Below are positions 44,604 through 55,565 of a stretch of 64,000 bases of DNA, one piece after another (within the stretch, counting starts at the first letter, position 1; each line of letters begins with the position of its first letter). A program made the position numbers and the translations under genes. The notes beneath the pieces were generated by a model, which was given only the letters and a program-made list of their open reading frames with translations, ran no database searches and was not told the origin of the DNA. This DNA comes from Saitoella complicata NRRL Y-17804. Its lineage: Eukaryota; Ascomycota; Saitoellomycetes; Saitoellales; Saitoellaceae. The stretch spans positions 434,001 through 498,000 of the forward strand of contig NW_017566998.1 of the NCBI RefSeq assembly GCF_001661265.1. Direction: 5' to 3'.

Positions 44604-47069
44604 ATGTATGCTATGTTATTCCCGCGCGTAGGAAACGTGAAGGCAGGCTTCTTTGTGGATTCTTTCGCTGCTCTGGGATCCTTTCTTGCGCTCACCCCCT
44701 GGGCGGACGTGATTTCTGGGAACCCCGTGGCTCAGTCACTCCGCCACAAGACTCAAGCGCGTTGGTGAAGGACATCGAAATTCCAAGAGGCAACGACAAG
44801 AACTCTGCAGTGGTTAGGATAGTAATGATTTACGGAAAGCCGATGTTTCCAAGACCATATGACTGGTAGTATCCAACAGCTATCTCAACAGTGCTGGTTC
44901 AGTGCTCCGCCATAGTGAAGCTGTAAGGGATAGATCACTCAGCAAAACATCCCTTAGGGTTATGACATCTTGGAACTTTGTTACCTTGGGAGTACTTCGC
45001 GTTACTGTTGGACGTCCTGGTCAGCCGGCGGACTTGGCAAGACCGCAACACATGGGTACACCATACGCTTGAACTCACAATACGACTAATCAGATGGCAA
45101 TTGGGGTTACTACATGGAGCTCGAATTCCTCCTCTGGCAGTCCAGTCTGGACACAGCTGCGTTGGATTCGCAAGGTTCTTATATTTGTCAGAATGCAGGT
45201 TTACGTTAGGTTCGCACGAATGGTCTGATCTGGAGGGCTGGGAATAGTGAAGCTGGATCCCGGATAGGTTCTATGTAAAGAAGATTGGCCATCTCTCAAT
45301 GTCCGTAAAACCCTGTTTTTTTCCTTACTGAAACTCAGGCTAAGACGGGACCCTGGGGTCGGCTCCAGTTGTGATCATTCTTAGCCCCTCGGCAACACGA
45401 CTGCAACTGTTTACTACCTTCACCTGTCCTAGCTAAATCCATAAGCTCGCTAGCACAATCGATCAAAAACCTTCACCGCCCTCTACTCTACATATAGCTA
45501 CCCTATTGCAAGCCCAAACCGCCCTCACTCGCATCCTCGGGCATCCCTGAAGACCCCAAGCAACCAGAAACCTTCCACTTCGCTTGCCCTCCCCTTCCAC
45601 ATGAAAAACGTAAAAACCTACAAAACTAGCTTCGATCTCAACGTGCACAAGCGGCACCGGCGTTTCTCTTTCCGCGAAGCCGAAGGGGCACTGGCGCACC
45701 GAGGCTAACTGGATTAGGAAGGACCCCGGTTTGGCGCAGTTGGCGTTGAGGTTGCTGGAAAGTTCCCAGGGTGTCTGTTAGCCGTGTCTACGGGGTTACG
45801 GGATGCAAGGAAGAAGAGGGGAGGTCGTGGAGTGGTGAGAGGGGGTCATGGGGGAGCAGTGTGGTGAGTGCGTGGGTCAATGCCATGGCCAGTGAGTGTC
45901 GATCGATATCATGCGGGGTTTTGCGGTGTTTGGCAATTGGCTCAATGTTTCGCCGAAAGAACCTGGCAATGCTACCGTATCTTGCCAGCGTGTAGGAAAT
46001 CGATTGGACATGTAATGCTGGCGTGGTGTTTCGCAATCGGTCACACGATCCACCAGGTGCGGAGTCGCACCGAGCTGCCAGGCCTCACGTATGAGTCCCG
46101 CGCCGATGGGATGAGCTTAAATGAATGTCAATCGCAAACCTCCTCCCAGAGTCACGAGGTTTGCATCAAACATCTTCCAAGAACCTTGGAAAGCGGGGTA
46201 ACCTGAACATGAAACCGCGGCTGTAACACCTGATGCATCGGTCCCTCAACCGACCCCATGATCATCGAAAGGGATGCGCTGAGATGAAGAGGAGCCCTTT
46301 TGGGCTTTTCGACATGTTACACTACGTTTACGTGGCATCTTACCGAGGTGCCGACACTCTCTACACACCCTTGCCAAGGTCCTCCTTATATGTGACGAAC
46401 TGTAAGCCTCGCCTGAGGTCACAAGACATCCTCCCCCATCTAACCTGATAAAATCTGAAAGAAAAGCATCATCTGACTCCCCTCCTTCTTGCTTTGTCCA
46501 ATAACCCTCTCACGGCAGCGGTTACTCGTAGAGTGCGGTGATGTGCGCGTGATTCATGAGGCGCTCGAGATGAGCCTCACGACATGAGAGTTATATGAAA
46601 GCCAATCGAACCGAGCCGTACGAAGCAAGGCTGAGCAAACGTTGTAAGGATCATGAGTCATTTTGCAACCCAGTCGCGCGATTTGCTTTGTGTCCTATCT
46701 GACCAGTCAAGAGGTCGCACTGTCGTCACCAGCACCCTTATCTCTCGTTGGAGAACAGCAGCTGATAGCAGTCGTCGGAAGGAAGTCCGGGATTTCGGCA
46801 CACGTTGTTCTGGTCCCCACGTACTAAGCGACTGACGTTTCTTGACTAAGAGGTCGCGCCGTTTTTTAAGGTCGGAACAAACCCAAGCTAATTAGTTCCT
46901 TCCGACCAATTCCGCGCGCGCCCGCTGCAGATTCATAAGCTTCCTTCTTCGCCCTCGGGGTCCCTTCAACACCAACACCAATACCAACAACCAACGAACG
47001 ACAAAACAAACCGCATACATCCAGTGTTATACCATCGAAATCAACACCAGTTCCAGCTTATCTCATTGA
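44604..47069. other. Long intergenic region
   Basis: 2.47 kb separating the divergently placed TPX2-like gene and the F-box/LRR gene. Frames of up to 112 codons exist on both strands but lack protein-like composition or splice structure. The last 200 bp are CA-rich, as in a 5' leader (AACACCAACACCAATACCAA before the start codon). No tRNA, repeat or element ends seen. Confidence 0.45.
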
Positions 47070-48710
47070 ATGCCTGGAATCGCCTTTGAACACTTCGCCG
47101 CCGAGAACGCTACCCACAACACCCACCCCGCCACCATCATTGGTGGTGAGGTTTACAGTACTTCCACGTACGCCCATGAACAGACCGAGTTTGATCATGC
47201 AAGCGACCTCGCCGACCTCAAGGAGCAAGCGAAGCTCATGCAGCAGGTTCTGTTGAGTACCGCCGATTTGCCTCTTTTCGCCCGTGGTCCGCGTCGACTC
47301 GCTCCCATCGAGAGATTGCCCGTTGAGATTCTACAGAAGATTCTGGGTGAGGTCGCCACCCAGCCAGGAGGAATCTACAACAGCTTGAAGGATTTGAATG
47401 CATGTCAGACTGTTTCGAAGGTCTTTCATGCCTACACCATGCCGCTTCTTTACTCGCACGTACCCGTCTCCGCGTCCCCCGTTTTCGCCAAGTTCTTGCA
47501 CGGATTGCAGGACGATCCGTTCAAGGGCTCGCTTGTTAAGACGCTTGACTTTTCGGGGTTCACGAGTGTTGGGATGGGAAGGACGGGGCGGATGAACAAG
47601 GAGATTCAGATGTTTACTGCTACGACCCTTGATATGTGCTTGGCGCTTACTCCGAATTTGCAGCAGTTGCTCTTGAGCGAGCATGTCGAGCACGATATTG
47701 ATTTCAACATCATTGCGCGCCTGCTTGGTGGTGACATGCCCTACATCAAGGCTCTTGACTTTTGCGCCATTACCTCGAACGAGTTGGTTCGCGCTATGAC
47801 CGACTTTGTCGATGTTAACATGCTCAGCGCCGCGCCGTTCTTTGCTTTGCCGCGTTTGGAGAGGCTTTCGTTCCACGAGTGTTCGACCGTTCCCTCTCGC
47901 GTCTTTGCTGCGCTCTTGCCTCGCCTTCACAGGTTGACTCACCTCGATTTGACCCACACTCAGGTCACTTCCGACACTTTGATGTCCATCAGCCGGAAGG
48001 CTAGGTTGCAGCACCTCTCCTTGAGCCGCTGTTCTAAGCTCTCCACTGAGGCCGTCGCCGAGTTCTTGTTGACGCACCCTGCTGCTCGCAATCTCGTCTC
48101 CTTGAACCTTCGTGCGTCTGGCAAAGTCATGTCTGAGGACCACCTCGACATCATCTTGCCTTCCCTCCCTCGCACCTTGAAGTCTATCAACCTTGGCGGC
48201 AACACCGAGTTCGGAGACAACCACCTTCCGCTTCTTCCCTCCACTGTCGAAGAACTCGGCATCGCTTGGAGCAAAGTCACTATCGACGGCCTCAAGGAGA
48301 ACCTGTCCCCAAACATCCACACGGTCGACCTTACCGGCGTCCGTAACGCCACTGCCTTCTCCATCCTCAACAACTTCCTCCTCACACCAAACCCAATGCA
48401 ACCCCGCACCTTCCACCACAACATCCGCGTCTTCGAACTCTCCGACGTCCTCATCTCCCACCTCGACGCATTCGCTTCCAAGTCCGTTGCGTGGCGCGTG
48501 GTTCAGGGCCGTGGACGTAGGGGATGGGTTGTCAGGAACGATGTTTTTGAGGAGGAGAGAGTGCTCAAAATGGAGGCTCCTTATTGTTATGGGTTTTTGA
48601 GTCGGAAGGTTAGTGTTGTTAAGAGGGGGGCGGAGTTCCCGGGGATGGAGGGGGATGATCAGGGGGCGTACGAGAGGGGGATTTATCGCTTCTATGCTTA
48701 TGGGAAGTGA
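47070..48710 (+). CDS. F-box / leucine-rich-repeat protein
   Basis: Single exon, 546 residues. A F-box-like motif starts at about residue 75 (PIERLPVEILQKILGEVATQ ... LNACQTVSKVFHAYTMPLLY). It is followed by LRRs from about residue 200 (LPRLERLSFHECS, LHRLTHLDLTHTQVTSDTL, RLQHLSLSRCSKLSTEAV, LVSLNLRASGKVMS, LKSINLGGNTEFGDNH, VEELGIAWSKVTIDGL). This is the layout of SCF substrate receptors of the Grr1/FBXL kind, but it is not close enough to assign a member. The C-terminal 100 residues (RGRRGWVVRND, GAYERGIYRFYAYGK) look like a separate fungal extension. Confidence 0.85.
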   Translation: MPGIAFEHFAAENATHNTHPATIIGGEVYSTSTYAHEQTEFDHASDLADLKEQAKLMQQVLLSTADLPLFARGPRRLAPIERLPVEILQKILGEVATQPGGIYNSLKDLNACQTVSKVFHAYTMPLLYSHVPVSASPVFAKFLHGLQDDPFKGSLVKTLDFSGFTSVGMGRTGRMNKEIQMFTATTLDMCLALTPNLQQLLLSEHVEHDIDFNIIARLLGGDMPYIKALDFCAITSNELVRAMTDFVDVNMLSAAPFFALPRLERLSFHECSTVPSRVFAALLPRLHRLTHLDLTHTQVTSDTLMSISRKARLQHLSLSRCSKLSTEAVAEFLLTHPAARNLVSLNLRASGKVMSEDHLDIILPSLPRTLKSINLGGNTEFGDNHLPLLPSTVEELGIAWSKVTIDGLKENLSPNIHTVDLTGVRNATAFSILNNFLLTPNPMQPRTFHHNIRVFELSDVLISHLDAFASKSVAWRVVQGRGRRGWVVRNDVFEEERVLKMEAPYCYGFLSRKVSVVKRGAEFPGMEGDDQGAYERGIYRFYAYGK

Positions 48711-49348
48711 AGTGTCTGTCAAGCATGCAGTTGCAGGCGTGTTAATGTGTGAATGTTGGAGGATGAGAAGAGTGAGTGTACGATATCGCTGTCTGAATGC
48801 GCTGGCCGCAGTCGCCTCTTCACTCAACACTTTTTGACGCAGGACGTTCGGGTTCTGTTTTTTTTTGTTATTCGGGATCACTGGGGTTTCCTGTCATTAT
48901 CATCATTGTTTGCAAAGGGATTGGAATGGGTTCCAAGTTTGCTTTGGGGTATTTTTTGCATTGCGAAGGGATTGCTTGCTATCATTACTACATTCGTTTG
49001 GGGTTGTCTGACTGGGTATTACTTGCTATCAAGGATTGCTATGGGGTTTTGGTATGCCTAGGGTAGGGTACATTATATGGGTAGGCTCGTTGAATCGAGC
49101 ATAATCGTCGTAATGGATTCTGATTCATTCTGATTGTACTCCTTCCTTCTTTTATCCTCTTGACTACAACTGCCTTGGTATTTTCCCTTTGTAATCAGAT
49201 TCCATCAGATAACCCTATGGTTCACTCGGGAAGAGCCTCCCGAAATGAACGTCACCACACCGCAAATCTGATCCGCGCTCAAAACTCAACTCCAACAAGA
49301 CCAGATCAACCAACCCACAAGGGTGCAATCTGTTGATCCACCACAAGA
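48711..49348. other. Intergenic region
   Basis: 3' flank of the F-box/LRR gene and promoter of the Apd1-like gene. T-rich tracts near 48860; no gene, repeat or RNA supported. Confidence 0.4.
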
Positions 49349-50284
49349 ATGAGTTGGCTCAAATCCGCAATCTCCTCCGCCCTCTCCTCAAGGGGCCCTA
49401 CTCCCGCAAACAGCACCCCTGGTACTCCAACAACCGAAGCTCCGGCTCCCGTGCTCACCGTCTCCCAAGACGGCAACGACGACATCCCCGCCTTCCCCCT
49501 CGCCCACGGTGACTGCAACACCTGCGCAACCCCATGCCCCGACCACGCCCAATACCCTGACTCCCTCCGCAAAACGATCGAATGGGAAGAACCCATGAAA
49601 GGATCCGTCATGACTTACGGGAAGCATTTCGTGATCGCAACGGGAAGTGGAAAGATGAATTGGGAGCATGAGGTCAGTGAGGTTGAGGGCACGATGGCGC
49701 ACGAGGTAGGCAAGATCGTGTATAATCGGACGAGTGGAAAGAGGACTGTATTGACGAATTCGAGCATGGCTGTACCGTATGAGGAGGAGGAAAACAAGAC
49801 CGACGTGCTTGTTTTACCGGATTGGAAGTTCGTGGAGGAGATCAAGCCGGAGCAGGCATCTGATCTTGTCTCTCATTTCGTCGACGAGCAGGCCGAGGCG
49901 GGAAAGGGGTTGAAGGTACGTGATGCGGAGTGGGATGCGATCGTCCTGATCTGCTCCCACCGCAAACGCGACAAACGCTGTGGTATTACAGCCCCCTATC
50001 TCCGCAACGAATTCGAACGCTCCCTCCGCTCCCATAACCTCTGGCGTGATCCTGACGACTCGCGCCCCAACGGCGGAGTGGGAGTCTTCTTCGTCTCTCA
50101 CATCGGGGGTCACAAGTTCGCTGGAAACGTGATTATCTACCGGAAAGAGAAGGGAGAGGGAATTTGGTATGGGAAGGTTGAGCCGTGTCATGTTGAGAGG
50201 ATCGTGGAGGAAACGGTTGTTAGTGGGATGGTGTTTGAGGGGTTGTTGAGGGGTGGAGTGGAGGGAAGGAAGGAGATGTTTTGA
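49349..50284 (+). CDS. Apd1-type thioredoxin-like [2Fe-2S] protein
   Basis: Single exon, 311 residues. The sucrase/ferredoxin-like domain shows CNTCATPCPDHAQYP near residue 55, then ICSHRKRDKRCGITAPYL and SHIGGHKFAGNVIIYRKE. The last two segments hold the Cys and His residues that ligate the cluster in yeast Apd1, including the HxxGHKFAGN histidine; all are present. Apd1 is a cytosolic protein needed for tolerance of gallobenzophenone/pyrogallol-type redox compounds. The mitochondrial paralogue Aim32 is the alternative, but no targeting leader is seen. A disordered Pro/Thr-rich stretch fills residues 14-45. The next gene starts 168 bp downstream on the same strand. Confidence 0.9.
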   Translation: MSWLKSAISSALSSRGPTPANSTPGTPTTEAPAPVLTVSQDGNDDIPAFPLAHGDCNTCATPCPDHAQYPDSLRKTIEWEEPMKGSVMTYGKHFVIATGSGKMNWEHEVSEVEGTMAHEVGKIVYNRTSGKRTVLTNSSMAVPYEEEENKTDVLVLPDWKFVEEIKPEQASDLVSHFVDEQAEAGKGLKVRDAEWDAIVLICSHRKRDKRCGITAPYLRNEFERSLRSHNLWRDPDDSRPNGGVGVFFVSHIGGHKFAGNVIIYRKEKGEGIWYGKVEPCHVERIVEETVVSGMVFEGLLRGGVEGRKEMF

Positions 50285-50451
50285 AGGGCAAGTTAACGGG
50301 AATGATAGAGCAGATGAATATACAAGTGGCTTGGAAACGGAAAAAAGTATCAATTGAAGGGGGCCTGATTTTGTGCCGAAAGTGGAAGTCCTCGTTACAG
50401 GGACACTCCACCGAATGCTCCTTACGTAAACAAACGACCACCCACACAGCC

Positions 50452-51808
50452 ATGACAGTCCTCGCCGACAAACTTACCCATAATGCCGGCGAAAGCCAGA
50501 TACCTACACCAATAACATTAGTAACCACCTCGCCAGGTCCAGATGAAGCCGCTAAACCCCCGAAGCGAAGACGAGTTGGTTATGCTTGGTCTCAAAAGTA
50601 TCAATCCATGGCATCGAAGCTTCCCTCGAACATTGACCGCGCACGTCTGGTTCATAATCTTACCCGTGCTTATGGTCTTCTTGGTTCTGGGAAGATCGAG
50701 ATTATTGAGCCGAGAGCGGCGGAGGAGGGGGAGATTGGGGTTTATCATGACGAGGGGATGGTCAGGTATTTGTTGCATGGGGAGGTGGAGGGCGAGGAGG
50801 AGAGCAGTGGGAGTGAGGGAGAGAGGGAGGAGGAAAGAGATGGAGGTGGAGGGAGGAAGATGGAGAAGGGTGAGAGGTATGGGTTGATGTATGATTGTCC
50901 GGAGTTCGAAGGGATGGGGGAGTATGTCCGTTCGTTGCCCTCAATATACCCCCTCGTCTGCATACAGGCTAACATCTGGTGGAATAGGGTATGTAGCAGG
51001 TACGTCGATTGAGGCAGCAACCAGACTCCTGACCCAGGAACTCACACACGCAATCCACTGGGACGGCGGACGACACCACGCACGCCGTGCTTCCGCCGCT
51101 GGGTTCTGTTATGTCAATGACGCCGTCCTCGCAATTCTTAAGCTGCGTACGCAGTTTGATAGGGTGTTGTATATCGACGTGGATTTACACCACGGCGACG
51201 GCGTCGAGCAAGCATTCATCCGGTCAGACCGAGTCTGTACCGTCTCTTTCCACCGATACGATCCCGGCTTCTATCCCGGTACAGGTAGTGTCCGGGACTG
51301 TGGAAAAGGCAAGGGAGCGGGATACGCGATTAACGTACCACTGAAACGTGGGCTTGGAGGCGCGATGTTGGGGAAATGCTGGGATGAAGTCGTGGAAAAG
51401 ATCGTGGAGGTTTGGAGGCCGGGAGCTGTGGTGGTGTGTTGTGGGGTTGATGGGATGACGAGGGATAGGCATAAAATGTGGAATCTCGCACCGGAGGATT
51501 ACGCAGATTGCGTCCGAAAGGTTCTTGAGTGGGACATACCGACGCTTTTCTTGGGCGGTGGGGGGTATAACCATGCGGACGCAGCACGGTGTTGGACATA
51601 TCTCACGAGTGTGATCGTGGGCTCGGGAGTGGAGTTGGAGTTGAGCAGAGAGATACCGGAGGAGCTTGAGGCTGTGGATTACGATGCTTTTGGGCCAGAT
51701 TATGAGTTGAGCGTTGAGAGGGGCCAGCAGGGTGATGAGAATACGGAGGAGAGTTTGGGGGAGGTGGTGGGGAGTTTGAGGGAGTATATTGAAAAGATGA
51801 GGGCTTGA
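50452..51808 (+). CDS. Class I histone deacetylase, Hos1/HDAC8-like
   Basis: Exons 50452-50921 and 50968-51808, 436 residues. Catalytic features: WDGGRHHARRASAAGFCYVN (tandem His), YIDVDLHHGDGVEQAF (zinc Asp and His), FHRYDPGFYPGTG, GVDGMTRDRHKMW (second zinc Asp) and LFLGGGGYNHADAARCW with the transition-state Tyr. All zinc ligands are intact. An acidic, Gly-rich insert of about 35 residues interrupts the N-terminal part before RYGLMYDCPEFEGM. The intron choice (GTATGT to ATACAG) keeps frame but leaves a few residues different from the family at the junction; a later AG at 50989 has a better branch site but the wrong phase. Yeast Hos1 deacetylates cohesin Smc3 and histones. Confidence 0.88.
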
Positions 51809-53114
51809 CGAAACCAACGCATGTGAGAAATAGGTTGGTGAGGGAAGATGGAGATACACAGGGGGACAAGGATGAGCAGAGACATGGCCATGGGCGTGAG
51901 GACTCATGCGAAAGGCTAATGTGTGAAGCACCGCACCCAAAGGAGAAAACATCAGCATTTACTACCCAAAGCAAAATGTACGGGTTTATTCGCCAAGAAT
52001 TGGCGATTACGGCAGCACAGGCCCCGAACCCTCCGTCTGCCGTGCACGTGCATTTCCGCGGAACTGTTTCGGTCCCGGCTTCGGATTCACTCACACCGGG
52101 GTGCCGTGCGCTCATATGCAGCAATTGCGGATGCAATTCGTCAAAGCAATCTCGAATCTGAAGTACTGCTATGGACTTGGGTAATGCCTCGGTTCGGGCT
52201 ACCTTTTGGACAGGTGCACGTGCGATGTAATCATACGTCCGGTTAATGGTCACAGCGACGTCTTGTAGCTAAACCTGCAGCTACAACTGTTCGTGTTGCT
52301 ATTTATAAACGAGTGCATGAGGAGCGTTCTGGCCAGTGCCAGTGCCATATTGCAGCAGAATTGCAATTGCAACGCACGGTGCGTGATTGGCAGCAGGAGG
52401 TTAAGGTTCTCGGTTGGCCAAAGTCAATTGCAAAGCGAGAGAGCGTCATTCGCTCGACTAGAACTCCGGTAAACCCAGATTGAAAGTAAAAGACGTCCTT
52501 CGCCACTCACGAACACTTAAAGCGGGGCGTACTTTGCCATTTCGACCGGCATCGCACTATCCCCGTTAGCGCAAAGAAATACACCAAGTATATCACCCAC
52601 CGTACTGAACTCCAGACAATCGCAAGTAGTTTGCTCGTTGATATCTTCAGTCTTCAGCTCCTTCACCGTTCTCAGATCTCGACGAGCCGACTTCGAATCC
52701 TGCAGCCGAGGCCTAGGCTTTAACCGAACCGATATCCCTGTTCTGCCGCTCACTTGCCGTTTCTGGGAGGACCCTGGTTTGACTACACGGACGACTGTCT
52801 TCAGCCGGATTTAAACCTAATTACCGACGACGTCAGCCGCTGCACGGGTTCGCACTTGCAATTGAGTTACAATCTACGAGTTACGAGCTCGCACCAGCCT
52901 CAGTTCCATTCACCACTTTGATCGCGGTTCCGTTTGCTCCGCCACAACTTTCACATTCACGATCTCGCTCGGTAATCTCGAGACCTTTTCGCTCAAGTTC
53001 TGTTTGTCCGAAAGTCAATCAACGCTTGATCGTTACGTCCATTGCAAAGAAGGAGAGACAAGGGATTTGAAATAGCTACTTTGTAGCTACCGATCACACA
53101 ATTGATCTGACACC
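51809..53114. other. Promoter region of the Ser/Thr-rich sensor gene
   Basis: 1.3 kb without a supported gene. Contains several TAGCTAC/GTAGCTA motifs (about 52264, 53071 and 53086). The last 200 bp are T/C-rich, as in a leader. Short frames on both strands lack coding character. Confidence 0.35.
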
Positions 53115-55205
53115 ATGTCGAACACTACTGGCCGTACGTTAACAACGAGTTAAGCCTGCTCCTGGCTGCATTACATCCCCTTTCCCAATAATCCCTTACT
53201 GACTCTGTCCAATAGTTATCACGACCATATCCTCAACAACGACAGATGCAACAACAACCGGCATCCTCACCACAATAACCACTACCGACTCCCCCGCCAC
53301 ATCCTCCTCCTCCTCCTCCTCCTCCTCCTNNNNNNNNNNNNNNNNNNNNNNNNNNNNNNNNNNNNNNNNNNNNNNNNNNNNNNNNNNNNNNNNNNNNNNN
53401 NNNNNNNNNNNNNNNNNNNNNNNNNNNNNNNNNNNNNNNNNNNNNNNNNNNNNNNNNNNNNNNNNNNNNNNNNNNNNNNNNNNNNNNNNNNNNNNNNNNN
53501 NNNNNNNNNNNNNNNNNNNNNNNNNNNNNNNNNNNNNNNNNNNNNNNNNNNNNNNNNNNNNNNNNNNNNNNNNNNNNNNNNNNNNNNNNNNNNNNNNNNN
53601 NNNNNNNNNNNNNNNNNNNNNNNNNNNNNNNNNNCCTCCTCCTCCTCCTCCTCCTCCTCCTCCTCCTCCTCCTCCTCCTCCTCCTCCTCCTCCTCCTCCT
53701 CCTCCTCCTCCTCCTCCTCCTCCTCCTCCTCCTCTACCGCCCCCGTAGTATCCTCAGTCCCAATCACGACGACCTCCTCCACGGCCGAGACGACGGTATT
53801 GTCAACAGTCACCTCGACCACGCAAGCGGTCGAATCAACACAGTCAGATGGTTCCGTCACAACATCCACGAGTGTGGGGCCTGTGGTTGTTACAGTGACC
53901 TCAACGTCCTATAACGCACCCACAGTCCTAACCACAACCTCCGCCTCAACCTCCACCCCCACCTCCGCCGCCGCCTCCGCAACCGCAGCCAGTGGTACCT
54001 CCCGCAGTTCCTCTTCCGAATCTGGGTTGAGTACCGGCGGGACGGTGGCCATTGCGGTCGTGATACCTGTCGCGGTTATCGCAGGATTAGTAGTGTTGGG
54101 TCTTTGGTGGTGGAGGAGGAGGAAGAGGGAGAGGGATGCAATGGAGGCGCGGAAGGAGGAGGTTGAGGATTATGGGTATAACCCTAACGCCAATAACCCC
54201 TCCTCTACCAACGGAGGTGGGGTTGCTGCGGGTGTGGGTGCGGGAGCGCTGGCGGTGGGAGCGGGTGCGTTGGCCGCTGCAAGTGCGAGTGAGAAAGAGG
54301 ATGTTGGGGGGTATAGGGGGTGGGGACGGACGGCGAGGAAGACGCCGCCAACGAGTGCGTTGTTAAATATGGCTACTGGTGCTGGGGTTGGTGCTGGAGC
54401 AGCTGGTATTGGAGCTGGTGCTGGATTGGCGGCGGTGGGTGCGGGTCATGGGTCGGTTGGTGCGCCGAGTCCTGGGACGACGTTGACTGGGACTACACCC
54501 AGCTCACCGGTCAGTGTTCGTCACGACCCGGGTGTTGGTCTCGGTGGTGCGTATGGAGATGAGGCTCCATTCACTGCCGCCGGTGCGGGTGCTGCATTCG
54601 GTGCAGGAGCAGCAATGGGAGCGGGCACAGCACCACCCATAATCCCACCCAAACACGCCAAGCGCTACTCCCAAACCTCCTTCGACAACACGCCTGGAAG
54701 TCCCATTTCGACGTCCGGTGGGAGTCTCCAACCTGGACGTGGGTCTCCGCCTCTTGATCATCTTGGTCCTGCTGCGGTTGGTGCTGCAGGCATCGGTGGT
54801 GGGTTGGCAGTTACGAACCCGGATGTGGGGATGGGGAGGTATGATTCTCAGTCTTCAGAGTCTGGATCTGGGTCCTCACAGTCGCACTCGCGTCATCCAT
54901 CGGAGATGTCTACACCCACCGGCACCGGCTCTGGGAGCTACAACGCCCCATACGCACACGAACCCGAACAATACGTGCCGCCCCTTCGGCCCTCTGTCCC
55001 CGGCGTTGGGCCGGCTGCGGCATTGGGTGGTGGTATGACTGGGTTGGCGATGCAGCAGGCGCGTGGGTATCCCCCGTCCGCGGCACAACACGTTCAGAGA
55101 GGGAGGGGGAGAGCTGTGCCGTCTGGTACTGGGGCGAGGGGTGGGTATGGGCCGCCCCCTAGGAGGGGGACGGGCGGGCCTGGTGGGATTTCGACGAATT
55201 TCTAA
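53115..55205 (+). CDS. Mid2/Wsc-like Ser/Thr-rich membrane sensor (interrupted by N gap)
   Basis: Exons 53115-53133 and 53216-55205. The first exon encodes MSNTTG plus one base; the intron is GTACGT to CCAATAG. A Ser/Thr-rich extracellular part (ISSTTDATTTGILTTITTTD; poly-Ser; TTSTSVGPVVVTVTSTS) leads to one membrane helix (VAIAVVIPVAVIAGLVVLGL) and WWWRRRKRERD. The cytoplasmic tail is about 360 residues, Gly/Ala/Pro-rich, with the YGYNPNANN motif. The architecture fits Mid2/Wsc cell-wall integrity sensors. No cleavable signal peptide is visible, as the ectodomain begins at once. A 305-N gap lies in a poly-Ser-coding TCC repeat. With the gap length as given, the two flanks are out of frame by two bases, so the true gap must be another size. 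Confidence 0.75.
53302..53734 (+). repeat. (TCC)n microsatellite spanning the assembly gap
   Basis: TCC repeats of 28 nt lie left of the gap and 100 nt right of it (53635-53734), with 305 N between (53330-53634). In frame it encodes poly-serine in the ectodomain of the sensor gene. The assembly most likely broke because reads could not span the repeat. Confidence 0.95.
53330..53634. other. Assembly gap (305 N)
   Basis: Run of undetermined bases inside a TCC microsatellite and inside a coding exon. Its stated length conflicts with the reading frame on either side. Confidence 0.99.
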
Positions 55206-55565
55206 GCGTGCTTGTCCTTGTTGTCGAAGTGTCAGCACCGTGGCGAAGGTAAAATAATATCTAGTGGTCGAGGATATTTTGAGGATTTCGTTTTGCATAC
55301 GATATTGGTTACGATCGTTTGGCAGGGTTAGGACGTTCTTTGTATACGCTCTTTTTTGTGACATTAATTCTATGAGTATGGGTGGGGGATGGGAGTATGT
55401 CAGGCTGTTTTTGTTCTTGCGCAGGGATGCATATATATTGAATTCCCTTGGACCTTGACTATGCTTGCAGTGAGTCTTTCATACCTGCATCCTCCCCTTC
55501 CCCTCCCTTTCTATGCCTGTTCTCTTACCACTCATATCTTACACCCCACCGGTGTATGCTCAACC

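Noticed and set aside
46557-46579. Inverted repeat TGAGGC...GCCTCA
   Set aside because: Six-base arms are expected by chance in 64 kb; no terminator or element context.
44604-47069. Mobile element or virus-like relic in the long intergenic region
   Set aside because: No terminal repeats, target-site duplications, or transposase, reverse transcriptase or capsid-like frames were seen.
47331-48881. 516-codon open frame antisense to the F-box/LRR gene
   Set aside because: It mirrors the codon bias of the sense gene and has no recognisable domain; the sense frame has clear LRRs.
51224-51958. 244-codon frame antisense to the deacetylase
   Set aside because: Shadow of the catalytic domain exon; composition is His/Pro-skewed.
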